Part shown: positions 46,077-55,084 of the stretch, piece by piece
Layout of the letters: the number at the start of each line of letters is the position of its first letter
Position numbering within the stretch: the first letter of the stretch is position 1
Assembly: GCF_026651875.1 (NCBI RefSeq)
Contig: NZ_CP104067.1
Coordinates: forward strand, 1,550,001 to 1,614,000
Length of the DNA stretch: 64,000 nucleotides
Reading direction: 5' to 3'
DNA from: Alicyclobacillus fastidiosus
GTDB lineage: Bacteria > Bacillota > Bacilli > Alicyclobacillales > Alicyclobacillaceae
Notes under the pieces: model-generated
The model's database searches: none
The model's input: only the letters and a program-made list of their open reading frames with translations
What the model was told of the DNA's origin: nothing
Program-made: the position numbers and the translations under genes

Positions 46077-46442
46077 TCACGTGGCAGAAATATGTCGACG
46101 CCACGCTAATACGTCGTGCGCACAAGTCCCTAGCGACCAAATGGCAGCGAGCTCGCGAATGATGCTGTCGAGCGGCTCTAAACTTCCGAATAATGGGTGT
46201 TGCATCCACATCCCTGCGGTTCCCCACAGAAGGCAACACAGTCCGGCAACCGCCAGCGTAAGCGCGGCTACACGTCGGCGCCTTCGCGCTCCGAGCACGG
46301 CAAGAATGCCAAGCGCCAAACTGACGTACGATTCGATTTGAGTGAATTGCAAGTACGCCCCGAGGTGTCCCATCGCGATCCCTGCGACGCCTTGCATCAA
46401 AAAAACCCAACCGACGATGCGGCAAGTCGTTTTGCTATTCAT
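46077..46442 (-). CDS. Small integral membrane protein
   Basis: A 121-residue protein with four hydrophobic segments (IVGWVFLMQGVAGIAMGHL, YVSLALGILAVLG, AALTLAVAGLCCLLWG, and a weaker last one), similar in plan to DUF4383-type proteins. GAGGGG before the chosen ATG. It lies upstream of the CBS gene on the same strand and may be co-transcribed. Function unknown. Confidence 0.7.
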   Translation of the reverse strand: MNSKTTCRIVGWVFLMQGVAGIAMGHLGAYLQFTQIESYVSLALGILAVLGARRRRRVAALTLAVAGLCCLLWGTAGMWMQHPLFGSLEPLDSIIRELAAIWSLGTCAHDVLAWRRHISAT

Positions 46443-46604
46443 GTTCAGACCCCTCATTTATCGGTGTCAGGACAAACCCTTTGCTTCATGTGTATGGTTG
46501 GCTAGTCCGACGTATGCCGGGTGAGCGCGGTTGGTTTGTATGATCCATCGCCGCTTAGAACATCCTGTGAGGGAGATAGCGGAGTGTTCAGGGGGGTACC
46601 TCAA

Positions 46605-46826
46605 ATGAATGACGTCCAGCGGCTGACAGCTCAAATTCAGCAGATGCAGTTGATGTTAAACGACATGCAAAAGACGCTCGAGCAGATGGAACGACAACCT
46701 TCTTACGGAAGCACCTATGTTTTTTCGCATTCATCCTCCCGACTTTTTGCTGCCCTAGAACAACCGATTCCCCCACGCCAATCAGAGTATGCCTCTTATG
46801 CAAGGCAACCGTACGGCAGTCGATGA
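46605..46826 (+). CDS. 73-residue coiled-coil protein
   Basis: MNDVQRLTAQIQQMQLMLND begins a heptad-rich coil that runs to about residue 32. A Ser/Tyr/Gln/Arg-rich tail follows. CAGGGGGG precedes the ATG. Composition recalls small spore-coat or inner-coat proteins, without proof. Confidence 0.55.
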   Translation: MNDVQRLTAQIQQMQLMLNDMQKTLEQMERQPSYGSTYVFSHSSSRLFAALEQPIPPRQSEYASYARQPYGSR

Positions 46827-46892
46827 TAAAGCCATTCCCTCCTTGTGGTATGTTGTATATACACTGAGTATGACAAGCTGGGGGGATACAAT

Positions 46893-47960
46893 GTGCGCGA
46901 GTCATCACGAAGGGGCCGGCGTATAGCCATCGGCGCAACTGCCGTCGGTCTCGCCCTCATCACAATAGCCGTACTGACGTTCGTTGACCTTCAACGCAAG
47001 CATGCGACACCTGTACTTCAGGTGACCACCGTGCGATTGCAAACGATGAAACGCGTGATTTTTTCCTCTGGGCAAGTCAGGCCGGTACAACGGCAACTCA
47101 TCCAAGCGAGTCAGTTGACATCCCCTGTAGAGCGCATGGACGTTTCCGTGGGGCAGCACGTGAAACAAGGGCAAGTCCTGCTTCATCTGAACGATACGTC
47201 GCAGCAGCAAGCAATTTCCGATGCAAAGGCCGCTGTCAGCGCCGCGCAGGCGGAATACAATCAGGCCGAAGCGGGATACAACAGTGCGCCCACCCTGTTG
47301 AAGCAGATGTGGCTGCCACAAGTGGATGCCGCACAGGCTGCCATGACACAGGCGCAGCAGCAATTGAGGAGCGCACAGGCCGCGCTTGCAGCTACGATGA
47401 TCGAGGCGAGTCTGACTGGCACCGTCATCGTTGCGTCCCCGGCCGGGGTCGACGCGAGTGGGAATGCATCGCCCATCGTGGAGGTGGTCGGGCCGCAAAA
47501 ACAAATCGTCCTCGAGCTTTCCGAAGTCGATGCTACACACGTAAAATCCGGAATGCCGGTGTCGATCACGAGCGATGCGTTTCCCAACGAGACGTTTCAC
47601 GGCACTGTCGCCATGGTGGCACCGTTTGCCGAAACGGACCAGAACGGGACTGGCCAAGTCGAGGTGGACGTTCACCCGACGGGGTCGTTTGCGGTGCCGC
47701 TTGGGTATCAAGTCAACTGCAAAATAGCCAGTACCACGCACAAAGGGGTGCCGACCGTTCCCTATGGGGCGCTCGTGCAACAGGGAAGCAACTACGCGGT
47801 CTACGTGGTGACAGGAGGAAAAGCACAGCTCACGCAGGTTCAGCTAGGGATCACCAACGACACGTCGGTGGAAGTGACGTCTGGACTGCATGCCGGAGAG
47901 CGGATCCTGATCAACCCGCCGAGTACGCTGAAAAACGGTCAGGCGGTGACCGTTGGATGA
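46893..47960 (+). CDS. Membrane fusion protein of a MacAB-type exporter
   Basis: A 355-residue HlyD/MacA-like adaptor. One N-terminal membrane helix (IAIGATAVGLALITIAVLTF) anchors it. A biotinyl-lipoyl-like half-domain (ERMDVSVGQHVKQGQVLLHL), an alpha-hairpin rich in Ala and Gln (DAKAAVSAAQAEYNQAEAGY) and beta-barrel domains follow. GTG start with GGGGGGA six bases before. Stop overlaps the ATPase gene (ATGA). Substrates could be peptides or drugs. Confidence 0.9.
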   Translation: MRESSRRGRRIAIGATAVGLALITIAVLTFVDLQRKHATPVLQVTTVRLQTMKRVIFSSGQVRPVQRQLIQASQLTSPVERMDVSVGQHVKQGQVLLHLNDTSQQQAISDAKAAVSAAQAEYNQAEAGYNSAPTLLKQMWLPQVDAAQAAMTQAQQQLRSAQAALAATMIEASLTGTVIVASPAGVDASGNASPIVEVVGPQKQIVLELSEVDATHVKSGMPVSITSDAFPNETFHGTVAMVAPFAETDQNGTGQVEVDVHPTGSFAVPLGYQVNCKIASTTHKGVPTVPYGALVQQGSNYAVYVVTGGKAQLTQVQLGITNDTSVEVTSGLHAGERILINPPSTLKNGQAVTVG

Positions 47961-48631
47961 TTGCGCTTCGGTCCATTACCAAACGATATGAGGTTGGAGA
48001 AGAGACGCTGACTGTCCTCAAGGAGATCGATCTCACCATCGAAGACGGCGAGTTCGTTTCCATCATGGGGCCGTCAGGGAGCGGGAAGTCGACGCTCATG
48101 CACATCCTGGGGTGTTTGGATTTGCCGACGGCGGGATCGTATCGATTAGACGATATCGAGGTGGCAGAACGGACGAAACGGGAGCTCGCTCTGCTGCGTA
48201 ACCAATCGATCGGGTTTGTCTTTCAAAACTTCCATTTGTTGCCGCGCATGTCGGCGTTGAGAAATGTGGAACTCCCGATGATGTATGCAGGTGTCCCACG
48301 GGCGGCACGTCGCGCGCGTGCGGCACAACTCTTGACACAGGTGGGGCTTGCGGACCGGGCGCGCCACCTTCCCACTGCTTTGTCAGGGGGGCAAAAACAA
48401 CGCGTGGCGATTGCCCGGGCGTTGGCCAATTCCCCGCGCTTGCTACTGGCCGACGAACCTACGGGGGCGCTGGACCAAGCGACTGGGGCAGATATTATGG
48501 AACTGTTTCGGCAACTCCACGAAGCTGGTATGACCATCGTGATTATCACCCATGATCCGAGTGTCGCTGCATGCGCACAACGCACCATTCGACTAGTGGA
48601 TGGAGTCATTCAAGAGGAGGGCCGTGCGTGA
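47957..48631 (+). CDS. ABC transporter ATPase (MacB/LolD type)
   Basis: A 224-residue ATPase: Walker A MGPSGSGKSTLMHILG, Q-loop FVFQNFHLL, signature LSGGQKQRVAIARAL, Walker B LLLADEPTGALD and H-loop IITHD. It energises the adjacent permease. ATG lies in the stop of the adaptor gene and its own stop overlaps the permease GTG, so the three are translationally coupled. Confidence 0.96.
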   Translation: MIALRSITKRYEVGEETLTVLKEIDLTIEDGEFVSIMGPSGSGKSTLMHILGCLDLPTAGSYRLDDIEVAERTKRELALLRNQSIGFVFQNFHLLPRMSALRNVELPMMYAGVPRAARRARAAQLLTQVGLADRARHLPTALSGGQKQRVAIARALANSPRLLLADEPTGALDQATGADIMELFRQLHEAGMTIVIITHDPSVAACAQRTIRLVDGVIQEEGRA

Positions 48632-49836
48632 ATTTCGGCGAGATGTTTGTGTCGGCGATGTCGTCGCTTCTGGCGAACAAACTGCGGTCGTTTCTCACGA
48701 TGCTCGGCATTTTAATCGGCGTGGCGTCCATCATTTCCATTGTGGCCGTCGGAAACGGTGGAAAGCGCGCGATTGTCAGTGCTCTGTCGAGCGATCAAAT
48801 GCAGAATATAATTCAGATTTTGCCCAAGGAACTGGTTGTCCCAGGGCTTCCACAACCTGGCCAAGTGCTCAGCGTGAGCCAATCCGATCTCGCCATCGCC
48901 CAACAGTTTTCCGGCGTCCAAAGCGTCGACTACACCATCACGGGCCAAACCGATGTCAGTGCGGGCACCCATACCGTCAACGCGAGTATTGACGCGGGTC
49001 CGGACTACTTAAACAACCTCGCGCGATTCCAAGTGATTCAGGGCCACATGTTCCAACAGTCGGACGTCATCGCGAGTCGACCTGTGGTGCTGTTGTCGAA
49101 CACGCTGGCCGGGAAATTGTTCGGGAACGGGAACCCTGTCGGGTCAATCGTCACGATTGGGGGCGAACCTTTTCAGGTCATCGGGGTTACTGCGTCTGAG
49201 CAAATCAATCTGTTTTCCCTCTTTCTTGGCTCGGACTACGCCTATATGCCGGCGACCACCTGCCTAAATCTGTTTCCTACCTGGGATATCACTGAAATGG
49301 ACGTTCAGACGCGGCCGGGCGTCAACAAATCACAGTTGGCTAGTCACATCGTGACTGCGCTGAACGTCAATGCGGGGGACGCCAATGCGTTTGAGACGTC
49401 TTCTGGGTTTCTCTCGACGGTCGAAGGGACCATCAACCAAGTGACCTCCATTCTCACGCTTGTCATCGGAGCGATTGCTGGCATCGCACTGCTGGTTGGC
49501 GGCGTTGGCGTGATGAACATCATGCTCGTCTCGGTGACGGAGCGAACACAGGAGATCGGCATTCGCATGTCGCTTGGTGCAACCCGGTCCGCCATTTTAC
49601 TGCAGTTTCTCACAGAGTCGGTCATGATTACGCTCATCGGCGGTGTCGTAGGTATTCTCTTGGGCATGGGGGTTGGCGTTGCCGTCAGTGTGGTAACTCA
49701 TGTCCAGACCTTCGTGCAGTGGCCGGTGGTCGTCTTTAGTTTTCTGTTTTCCGCGGTCATCGGAATTGTGTGCGGGTTATATCCGGCAAACAAAGCAGCG
49801 CGCCTAAATCCGATCGACGCGCTGCGGTATGAGTAA
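48628..49836 (+). CDS. ABC transporter permease (MacB/FtsX type)
   Basis: A 402-residue permease: first helix LRSFLTMLGILIGVASIISI, an extracytoplasmic MacB-like domain (about 50-270), then three helices including LLVGGVGVMNIMLVSVTERT and the coupling helix EIGIRMSLGATRSAIL, ending LNPIDALRYE. GTG start. Fused MacB carries ATPase and permease together; here they are separate, as in Gram-positive relatives. Confidence 0.95.
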   Translation: MNFGEMFVSAMSSLLANKLRSFLTMLGILIGVASIISIVAVGNGGKRAIVSALSSDQMQNIIQILPKELVVPGLPQPGQVLSVSQSDLAIAQQFSGVQSVDYTITGQTDVSAGTHTVNASIDAGPDYLNNLARFQVIQGHMFQQSDVIASRPVVLLSNTLAGKLFGNGNPVGSIVTIGGEPFQVIGVTASEQINLFSLFLGSDYAYMPATTCLNLFPTWDITEMDVQTRPGVNKSQLASHIVTALNVNAGDANAFETSSGFLSTVEGTINQVTSILTLVIGAIAGIALLVGGVGVMNIMLVSVTERTQEIGIRMSLGATRSAILLQFLTESVMITLIGGVVGILLGMGVGVAVSVVTHVQTFVQWPVVVFSFLFSAVIGIVCGLYPANKAARLNPIDALRYE

Positions 49837-49860
49837 TGTGCGGGTTGCCGGATGAGGGAG

Positions 49861-50712
49861 TTAGCGCAGGTGCGTGACGCGCATGTTTCGCAGGCGTCGA
49901 ATGCGCTCTTCCATCGGTGGGTGCGTACTGAATAGGTGCAACAGGGACTCCCCTCGCAGCGGATTCATGATGAACAAATGCGCGGTGGAGGGGTTCATTT
50001 GTCCGAACGGTTGTCGTTTATAGGACTCGAGCCGTTCGAGTGCGTCCGCGAGCGGATTTGGATCGCCAACCAGCCGTGCACCGAACGCATCCGCCTTGTA
50101 CTCTCTCGCGCGCGAAATCGCGAGCTGGACCATCGACGCCGCGATTGGACCGAGGATCATGAGGGCCAGTTCAGCGGCGACGTTGCTATTGTCCTCTCTG
50201 TCGTTCCCGCCAAACCACATCGTCCACTGGAACAAATTCGCGATGCTCGTGATGGCTCCAGCCATCACAGCCGCCATGCTGCTGATGAGAATATCACGAT
50301 TTTTTACGTGAGCCATTTCGTGCGCCAACACGCCCTCCAGCTCCCTGGCAGGCATTACGCGCAAGATCCCCTCAGTTACCGCTACCTTCGCGTGGGCAGG
50401 ATCTCGGCCCGTGGCAAACGCGTTCGGTTGGTCTGAGGGGGTGATGTATATTTCAGGCATGGGGACGTTCGCGCGACGCGCGAGTCGGCGAACAATCTGG
50501 TACACCTCCGGCACCTCTCGCTCGGAAACCGGGTAACTACCAGTCATGCGAATCGCCATGGTCCCGCTCGTCCAGTAGGCGATGGCGTTCATCGCGATGG
50601 AAATCAGCAGGAAGATGAGCATTCCCCGTGAACCGCCGATGAAGTGCCCGATGAGTACGAGAATCACCGTGAGTACTGCCATGAACGACCACGTCTTAAG
50701 GGTGTTCACCAT
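49861..50712 (-). CDS. htpX: HtpX membrane metalloprotease
   Basis: Zinc metalloprotease of M48B type for membrane-protein quality control. About 283 residues with two N-terminal helices, the zinc motif LAHEMAHVKNRDIL, a further helix pair, and the third ligand in SRAREYKADAFGARL. Start at 50712 keeps seven bases to AAGGAAGG; an ATG directly before it is closer to that site. Longer versions start inside non-coding sequence. Confidence 0.95.
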   Translation of the reverse strand: MVNTLKTWSFMAVLTVILVLIGHFIGGSRGMLIFLLISIAMNAIAYWTSGTMAIRMTGSYPVSEREVPEVYQIVRRLARRANVPMPEIYITPSDQPNAFATGRDPAHAKVAVTEGILRVMPARELEGVLAHEMAHVKNRDILISSMAAVMAGAITSIANLFQWTMWFGGNDREDNSNVAAELALMILGPIAASMVQLAISRAREYKADAFGARLVGDPNPLADALERLESYKRQPFGQMNPSTAHLFIMNPLRGESLLHLFSTHPPMEERIRRLRNMRVTHLR

Positions 50713-50831
50713 CATCTGTCCTTCCTTTAGAAAACTCGACCTGAGTGAAGACAAGCCGTCTGTGGGACAGCCTACTTCAATTTTAGCGTAGAAAACCGGA
50801 CTCATGCATGTGCGCGGGAGATCCGCTTCAT

Positions 50832-50860
50832 TTGTGTGCTCAAATTGGTTTGGTTATACT
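50832..50860 (+). promoter_or_regulatory. Sigma-A promoter for the 51-53 kb unit
   Basis: TTGTGT, 17 bases, TATACT. It would start transcription about 35 bases before the small gene that leads the glycosyltransferase-rhomboid group. Confidence 0.7.
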
Positions 50861-50903
50861 AAAACTATGCATCGTGGGGTTCACGAACTGAAGGATGGGG
50901 TAT

Positions 50904-51209
50904 ATGCGGTTAGGAGTCAATATCGAATACGAAGGAAGAAACTACGATATCCTTGAGTTGCCTCCCGAGGCGTTCGTTCATCTGATTCCGTGCATGAGCA
51001 AACAGCAATATCGCCGGATCAGCAGTCGCTTTGAGGAAGTATGGCCAGAGCCCACGGTTTTGCGGAATCACTTGTTGGCCTTCACTGCGGAAAAGCTGGG
51101 GACGTCAGTCGATTTCCTATTTTTATACCGCGATGCATTTCACTTTGATGACGAAGAAATGGAACGCTACATCGAGTGTCACACGAAGCACGGACATCGC
51201 CCTTCGTGA
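50904..51209 (+). CDS. Hypothetical protein, 101 aa
   Basis: A soluble, acidic protein beginning MRLGVNIEYEGRNYDILELP. It has an alpha/beta appearance, no membrane segments and a conserved-looking end (DEEMERYIECHTKHGH). ATG at 50904 is preferred; one three codons earlier is in frame. I do not recognise the family. It leads the glycosyltransferase gene by 21 bases. Confidence 0.65.
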   Translation: MRLGVNIEYEGRNYDILELPPEAFVHLIPCMSKQQYRRISSRFEEVWPEPTVLRNHLLAFTAEKLGTSVDFLFLYRDAFHFDDEEMERYIECHTKHGHRPS

Positions 51210-51230
51210 CCTAACACCTGGAGGAACAAC

Positions 51231-52364
51231 ATGCGCACAGTTTTCGTATTTTTCGCGGGAAATGAGCGAGGGGGTGCGGCGGCGCACATCAATACACTCG
51301 CTCGAACGGTTGTGCGTTTCGGGAATCCTTCGCGCTACAGGTTCGTGAGCTTAGGCTCCGGACCGTTGGCGGACACTCTGTCGAAGACCGATGTCCGCAT
51401 GCACAGGATAGAAGGCGGCACGCTGGCAGCGGTTTCACAGTTGAGGCAACTGCTTCAAACAGAGCGGGAAGTATTATTACACGCCCATGGACCACGGATG
51501 AATATTCTCGCCGCACTGGCTACGCGGCGGCATCGCGTGCCGTGGACGTCCACGATTCACAGCCATCCAGCATACGATTTCTTAGGCAGTTCACTCAAAT
51601 CACGTCTTTATCCCAAGTTACACATGTGGAGCTTAAAGCAGGCGATGGGGCTATTTATCGTTCAGTCTTCGCTCGCCGAGGTACTTCCGACCCGTACCGT
51701 GCTCGATGTTCCCAATGCGGTAGACCTGCCGCCGCTGTCGCGAGGACGGGCGGAGTGTGCGGCTCTTTGGCGGGATCGACTGGGGATTGCACAGGATGCG
51801 AGATTGATCGGGGTCGCCGCTCGCTTTGACCCGGTCAAGAACCTCGACGTTTTGATTCGTGCGATGGCGCGTCTTCAGACGCAAAACGCACACCTGTTGC
51901 TTGCGGGGGACGGAGAGATGCGCCAGTCTCTCGAACAACTGGCTGTTCGAGAGGGCGTGGCGGATCGAGTTCACTTTTTAGGGTTTCTCTCCGGGATGGC
52001 TGATTTCTACGGGGCAATTGAGATTCACGTGCTGCCGTCAAAGAGCGAGGGAACGCCGTTTTGTATTCTCGAGGCTGGAACCTATGGGGCGGCCAATATC
52101 GGGTCGGATATCCCGGGGCTGCGGGCATTGCTTAAGGATGGACGAGCTGGTGTATTGACCCCGGTCGGGGATGCTGGGGCCCTGGCGACAGACATGGATA
52201 CACTGTTGCAGAGAGAGGACGAGCGCACGAGGTACGTGAACGCGTTCTCGCAACTCGTGCTCCCGGACTTTGCACCGCAAAAAATGCTTGAAGCGTACGA
52301 GCGGGGATATACGGTTCTCGAGGAAGACATTCTTCGGTTCCGCCAATTTACCCGCTCTTCCTAA
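51231..52364 (+). CDS. Glycosyltransferase, GT4 family
   Basis: A 377-residue GT-B fold enzyme. N-terminal acceptor domain has FFAGNERGGAAAHINTLA and LLHAHGPRMNILAALATR. The C-terminal donor domain has LIGVAARFDPVKNLDVLIRA, LLLAGDGEMRQSLEQLA, VHFLGFLSG and the sugar-nucleotide ExxxxxxE element PSKSEGTPFCILEAG. Probably builds an envelope glycan or glycolipid; the acceptor is not evident. Confidence 0.93.
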   Translation: MRTVFVFFAGNERGGAAAHINTLARTVVRFGNPSRYRFVSLGSGPLADTLSKTDVRMHRIEGGTLAAVSQLRQLLQTEREVLLHAHGPRMNILAALATRRHRVPWTSTIHSHPAYDFLGSSLKSRLYPKLHMWSLKQAMGLFIVQSSLAEVLPTRTVLDVPNAVDLPPLSRGRAECAALWRDRLGIAQDARLIGVAARFDPVKNLDVLIRAMARLQTQNAHLLLAGDGEMRQSLEQLAVREGVADRVHFLGFLSGMADFYGAIEIHVLPSKSEGTPFCILEAGTYGAANIGSDIPGLRALLKDGRAGVLTPVGDAGALATDMDTLLQREDERTRYVNAFSQLVLPDFAPQKMLEAYERGYTVLEEDILRFRQFTRSS

Positions 52365-52375
52365 GGATGGGTGAG

Positions 52376-53059
52376 ATGAGGCGCAATGGCATTTTTTCTC
52401 GTCGTCTGACGACGATAGCTGGGTGGCCTGCCACCTGGAAAATGATCGCCATCACCGTGGCTTGGTATGCGATTGTACAGAGTGTGTTCGGGCACAGTAC
52501 TGAAGGCGACGCTAGGGCGGGTGCAATGGTTGGCATGTTTGTCACGCATGGACAAGTCTTTCGCCTGCTGACGGCGACGTTTGTTCACGTATCGGTGATG
52601 CACCTTCTCGTGAATATGATTTCGTTGTGGACACTCACGGCCGTAGAAAGTTTGTTGGGCACGAACGTCTTTCTGACGCTTTATCTCGTGAGCGGACTCT
52701 TCGGGAATGTACTGACGCTCGCGTTTATCCCGGTCAACGATGTGAGTGCCGGTGCCTCCGGCGCGATTTTTGGCTTGTTCGGAGCGATGCTCGCGCTGTC
52801 TCTTCTACGGATACTGCCTGGAGTGGTGCGCAACCAGTTGTTGTTCATCTTGGCCATCAACGTGGTGTTGGATTTCACGAATCATGACATTAACTGGTTG
52901 GCTCATCTTGGTGGGATGATTGCTGGGATGTTGCTCACACTAATTTACGTAAAAGTGAACCAAAGGCCTTCTGTGTGGCGCATTGCAGCGGTAGGGATGA
53001 GTGGGTTAACCGCCTTGTGCCTCGTCGTCGCACTATTTGCACCGTTACCTGTGATCTAA
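52376..53059 (+). CDS. Rhomboid-family intramembrane serine protease
   Basis: A 227-residue rhomboid with six helices. The catalytic Ser128 is in SAGASGAIFGLFG and His177 in WLAHLGGMIAGM; VSVMHLLVNMISL supplies the oxyanion His and Asn. It cleaves within membranes. ATG at 52376 is chosen for spacing to AAGGA. It follows the glycosyltransferase by 11 bases, so they share a transcript. Confidence 0.93.
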   Translation: MRRNGIFSRRLTTIAGWPATWKMIAITVAWYAIVQSVFGHSTEGDARAGAMVGMFVTHGQVFRLLTATFVHVSVMHLLVNMISLWTLTAVESLLGTNVFLTLYLVSGLFGNVLTLAFIPVNDVSAGASGAIFGLFGAMLALSLLRILPGVVRNQLLFILAINVVLDFTNHDINWLAHLGGMIAGMLLTLIYVKVNQRPSVWRIAAVGMSGLTALCLVVALFAPLPVI

Positions 53060-53080
53060 AAGTTGGTTCGTAATTCGTTG

Positions 53081-53109
53081 TTGCAAATTGTCGCATCAGA
53101 TCTTATACT
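53081..53109 (+). promoter_or_regulatory. Sigma-A promoter of speD
   Basis: TTGCAA, 17 bases, TATACT. The expected start near 53117 leaves a leader of about 155 bases. Confidence 0.8.
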
Positions 53110-53147
53110 ATGCTTCGTAATCTTTGCTTGGCTCCGTTTCTCAATAC

Positions 53148-53262
53148 GGAATCCGGCTCTACACTTAAAGGGTTAGGACCTCTACGGACTAACTTTCCCC
53201 CGTGGTGTAGGGACGATTCCACATGCCGAGTTGATGGCATGGCCGAATTGGCTCAAAGGGGG
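53148..53262 (+). promoter_or_regulatory. Structured 5' leader of speD
   Basis: Nested stems are visible: GGAATC (53148) with GATTCC (53215), inside it CTACAC (53159) with GTGTAG (53205), inside that GTTAG (53172) with CTAAC (53189). Then ATGCC (53223) pairs with GGCAT (53236), and a GCC/GGC hairpin lies just before the AAAGGGGG ribosome-binding site. This order suggests a ligand-sensing RNA. No known class is recognised. Confidence 0.6.
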
Positions 53263-53271
53263 ATTTTTGCT

Positions 53272-53655
53272 GTGGATACAATGGGTCGTCATGTTATTGC
53301 CGAACTTTGGGGTTGCAACGCAGACAAGTTAAACGATGTTCAGGGTATTGAACGTACAATGGTAAATGCAGCACTAGAAGCGGGTGCCGAGGTTCGAGAA
53401 GTGGCATTTCACAAGTTTGCACCTCAGGGTGTGAGCGGTGTTGTCATCATTTCCGAATCCCATCTCACCATCCACAGCTTTCCGGAGCATGGATACGCGA
53501 GTATCGACGTGTACACCTGCGGAGAACGAATTGATCCGAATGTGGCATGCGACTATATCACGAAACATTTAGGTGCAACACGCCTTGAATCGATAGAAGT
53601 GCCACGCGGTGTCGGTCCAATTCAAGTTAATGACGTAAAGGTACGGGCGTTCTAA
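53272..53655 (+). CDS. speD: S-adenosylmethionine decarboxylase proenzyme
   Basis: SpeD supplies decarboxylated AdoMet for spermidine synthesis. The 127-residue proenzyme cleaves itself before Ser63 ([10 protein letters not shown]) to make the pyruvoyl cofactor. His68 and Cys83 (YTCG) are the other catalytic residues, at the positions known for the short bacterial class. GTG start gives [15 protein letters not shown] and is backed by AAAGGGGG. No speE is adjacent. Confidence 0.96.
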   Translation: MDTMGRHVIAELWGCNADKLNDVQGIERTMVNAALEAGAEVREVAFHKFAPQGVSGVVIISESHLTIHSFPEHGYASIDVYTCGERIDPNVACDYITKHLGATRLESIEVPRGVGPIQVNDVKVRAF

Positions 53656-53674
53656 CGTCAGCACTGCGGATAAC

Positions 53675-53708
53675 AAAAAGGGCAACAGCACAAGCTGTTG
53701 CCCTTTTT
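53675..53708 (+). terminator. Terminator of speD, bidirectional
   Basis: The arms AAAAAGGGCAACAGC and GCTGTTGCCCTTTTT pair perfectly around four bases. It also faces the convergent secreted-protein gene. Confidence 0.94.
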
Positions 53709-53737
53709 GTGTCGCCATGCGGCGACACCAGTTATGT

Positions 53738-54244
53738 TTATTTCGTGCTGTCGTCTCGGTTTGCAAACACCCGCTCGTTGTGCGTTGGCAGGCGCTTGTC
53801 GACAAGAATGCTTCCGTTGCCAGCGTCGACGACGACCAGATACTTGTCCTCGTCGTCGCGGACGATAGACATATACACCAAGTTGGTTCGAATATTGCGA
53901 AGCTGAATGTCATCCACCGTCATCCCAGGATGTTCTGCAACGACAGCCTTTTTCGCCGCACTGGGAGAGCATTTCGCATACTTTTGAAGTTTCTTGGTGT
54001 ACGCATCGTGGCTCGCCTGATAAGCTGCACGTAAGGTGTCTCGCGTCACCTGGACACTTGATTTGATATCTCCCCAATCGTGTATGTTTGGACCCTCTGT
54101 ACTTTGCACGTTGGCGGTCACAGGATGCAGTGTTGTATGTGTGGGTGTGGTCTTCGGGTGCGACGAGCCATCTGCGGCAAATACGGTGCAAGTGGTGCAT
54201 GTCAAGCATCCGATTACAGACAGGCTCACGAGCCACTTCTTCAT
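53738..54244 (-). CDS. Secreted PepSY-like protein
   Basis: A 168-residue protein with a signal peptide (MKKWLVSLSVIGCLTCTTCT, cleavage after VFAA likely). A His/Thr/Pro-rich linker follows, then a C-terminal domain with AKCSPSAAKKAVVAEHPGMT and DKYLVVVDAGNGSILVDKRL, the usual look of a PepSY domain. AAGGAGGAC is well placed before the ATG. PepSY proteins often bind or inhibit peptidases; that is family knowledge only. Confidence 0.75.
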   Translation of the reverse strand: MKKWLVSLSVIGCLTCTTCTVFAADGSSHPKTTPTHTTLHPVTANVQSTEGPNIHDWGDIKSSVQVTRDTLRAAYQASHDAYTKKLQKYAKCSPSAAKKAVVAEHPGMTVDDIQLRNIRTNLVYMSIVRDDEDKYLVVVDAGNGSILVDKRLPTHNERVFANRDDSTK

Positions 54245-54379
54245 ATCACAGTCCTCCTTGGAGTTACGTTCAAAGACATGTTGTCCATCAAAATCCAAAT
54301 TTATGTAATTTGTTTCCCGCAATACAATACTTGCGCAAGATGGTCTATTCCTGTACAATAAGGAACGTTCTCGAGTAAC

Positions 54380-54454
54380 GGGGCCGTAGCTCAAGGGGAG
54401 AGCACTACGCTGGCAGCGTAGGGGTTGTGGGTTCAAATCCCATCGGCTCCACCA
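54380..54454 (+). tRNA. tRNA-Ala (GGC)
   Basis: Acceptor GGGGCCG with CGGCTCC (one G-U), D-stem GCTC/GAGC, anticodon stem CTACG/CGTAG around CTGGCAG, T-arm GTGGG-TTCAAAT-CCCAT. CCA is encoded. Confidence 0.94.
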
Positions 54455-54543
54455 GAATATTGCATTGATTAAATTTGAGATATATTCCGGTATGTTGACA
54501 TAGCTTCCTTTTGTACTGTATATTACTTTTCGCGTCGTTACGC

Positions 54544-54619
<76 letters not shown>

Positions 54620-54631
54620 TATGCTGAATAT

Positions 54632-54706
54632 GCGGAAGTGGCTCAGGGGTAGAGCATCGCCTTGCCAAGGCGAGGGTCGCGGGTTCGAATCCCGTCTTCC
54701 GCTCCA
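54632..54706 (+). tRNA. tRNA-Gly (GCC)
   Basis: Acceptor GCGGAAG/CTTCCGC, D-stem GCTC/GAGC, anticodon stem TCGCC/GGCGA around TTGCCAA, T-arm GCGGG-TTCGAAT-CCCGT. CCA is encoded. Its last 20 bases recur 76 bases downstream. Confidence 0.96.
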
Positions 54707-54802
54707 CGAAGCGAAGACGGGCTTCTCATCCAAGGGTTCCCCCGTTTCACGGGACTAGTTCGAGCCGTCGGCTCGAACGGCGGAATCCCGTCTTCCGCTC
54801 CA
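54687..54802 (+). repeat. 20-bp direct repeat of the tRNA-Gly 3' end with hairpins between
   Basis: GAATCCCGTCTTCCGCTCCA occurs at 54687-54706 (end of the tRNA) and again at 54783-54802. The 76 bases between contain a perfect 9-bp stem GTTCGAGCC/GGCTCGAAC and a small CCCG/CGGG hairpin. Duplicated tRNA 3' ends are typical attachment-site scars of integrating elements; slippage during duplication of the tRNA is the alternative. Confidence 0.75.
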
Positions 54803-54808
54803 TGTTGT

Positions 54809-54882
<74 letters not shown>

Positions 54883-54890
54883 AGTAAAGC

Positions 54891-54930
54891 AAAAAAGAGC
54901 GCGGTTTCCCATGTGGAGCCGTGCTTTTTT
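54891..54930 (+). terminator. Terminator of the tRNA cluster
   Basis: AGCGCGG / CCGTGCT pairs with one wobble; the flanks are six A and six T, so it could work both ways. Confidence 0.7.
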
Positions 54931-55084
54931 GCGCTTTCGAAACGGTATGTCTACAGATGGACTCCCCGGTCAGTCAAACCACCTTTGGGCATCCATGGAC
55001 ACAGAAGCGGGAACTCCCGCTGTTTCATCATTTTTGCGTATTCTGTTACAGGCGAAGAGGTGTTATGCTTTGTCGATGTGAACA

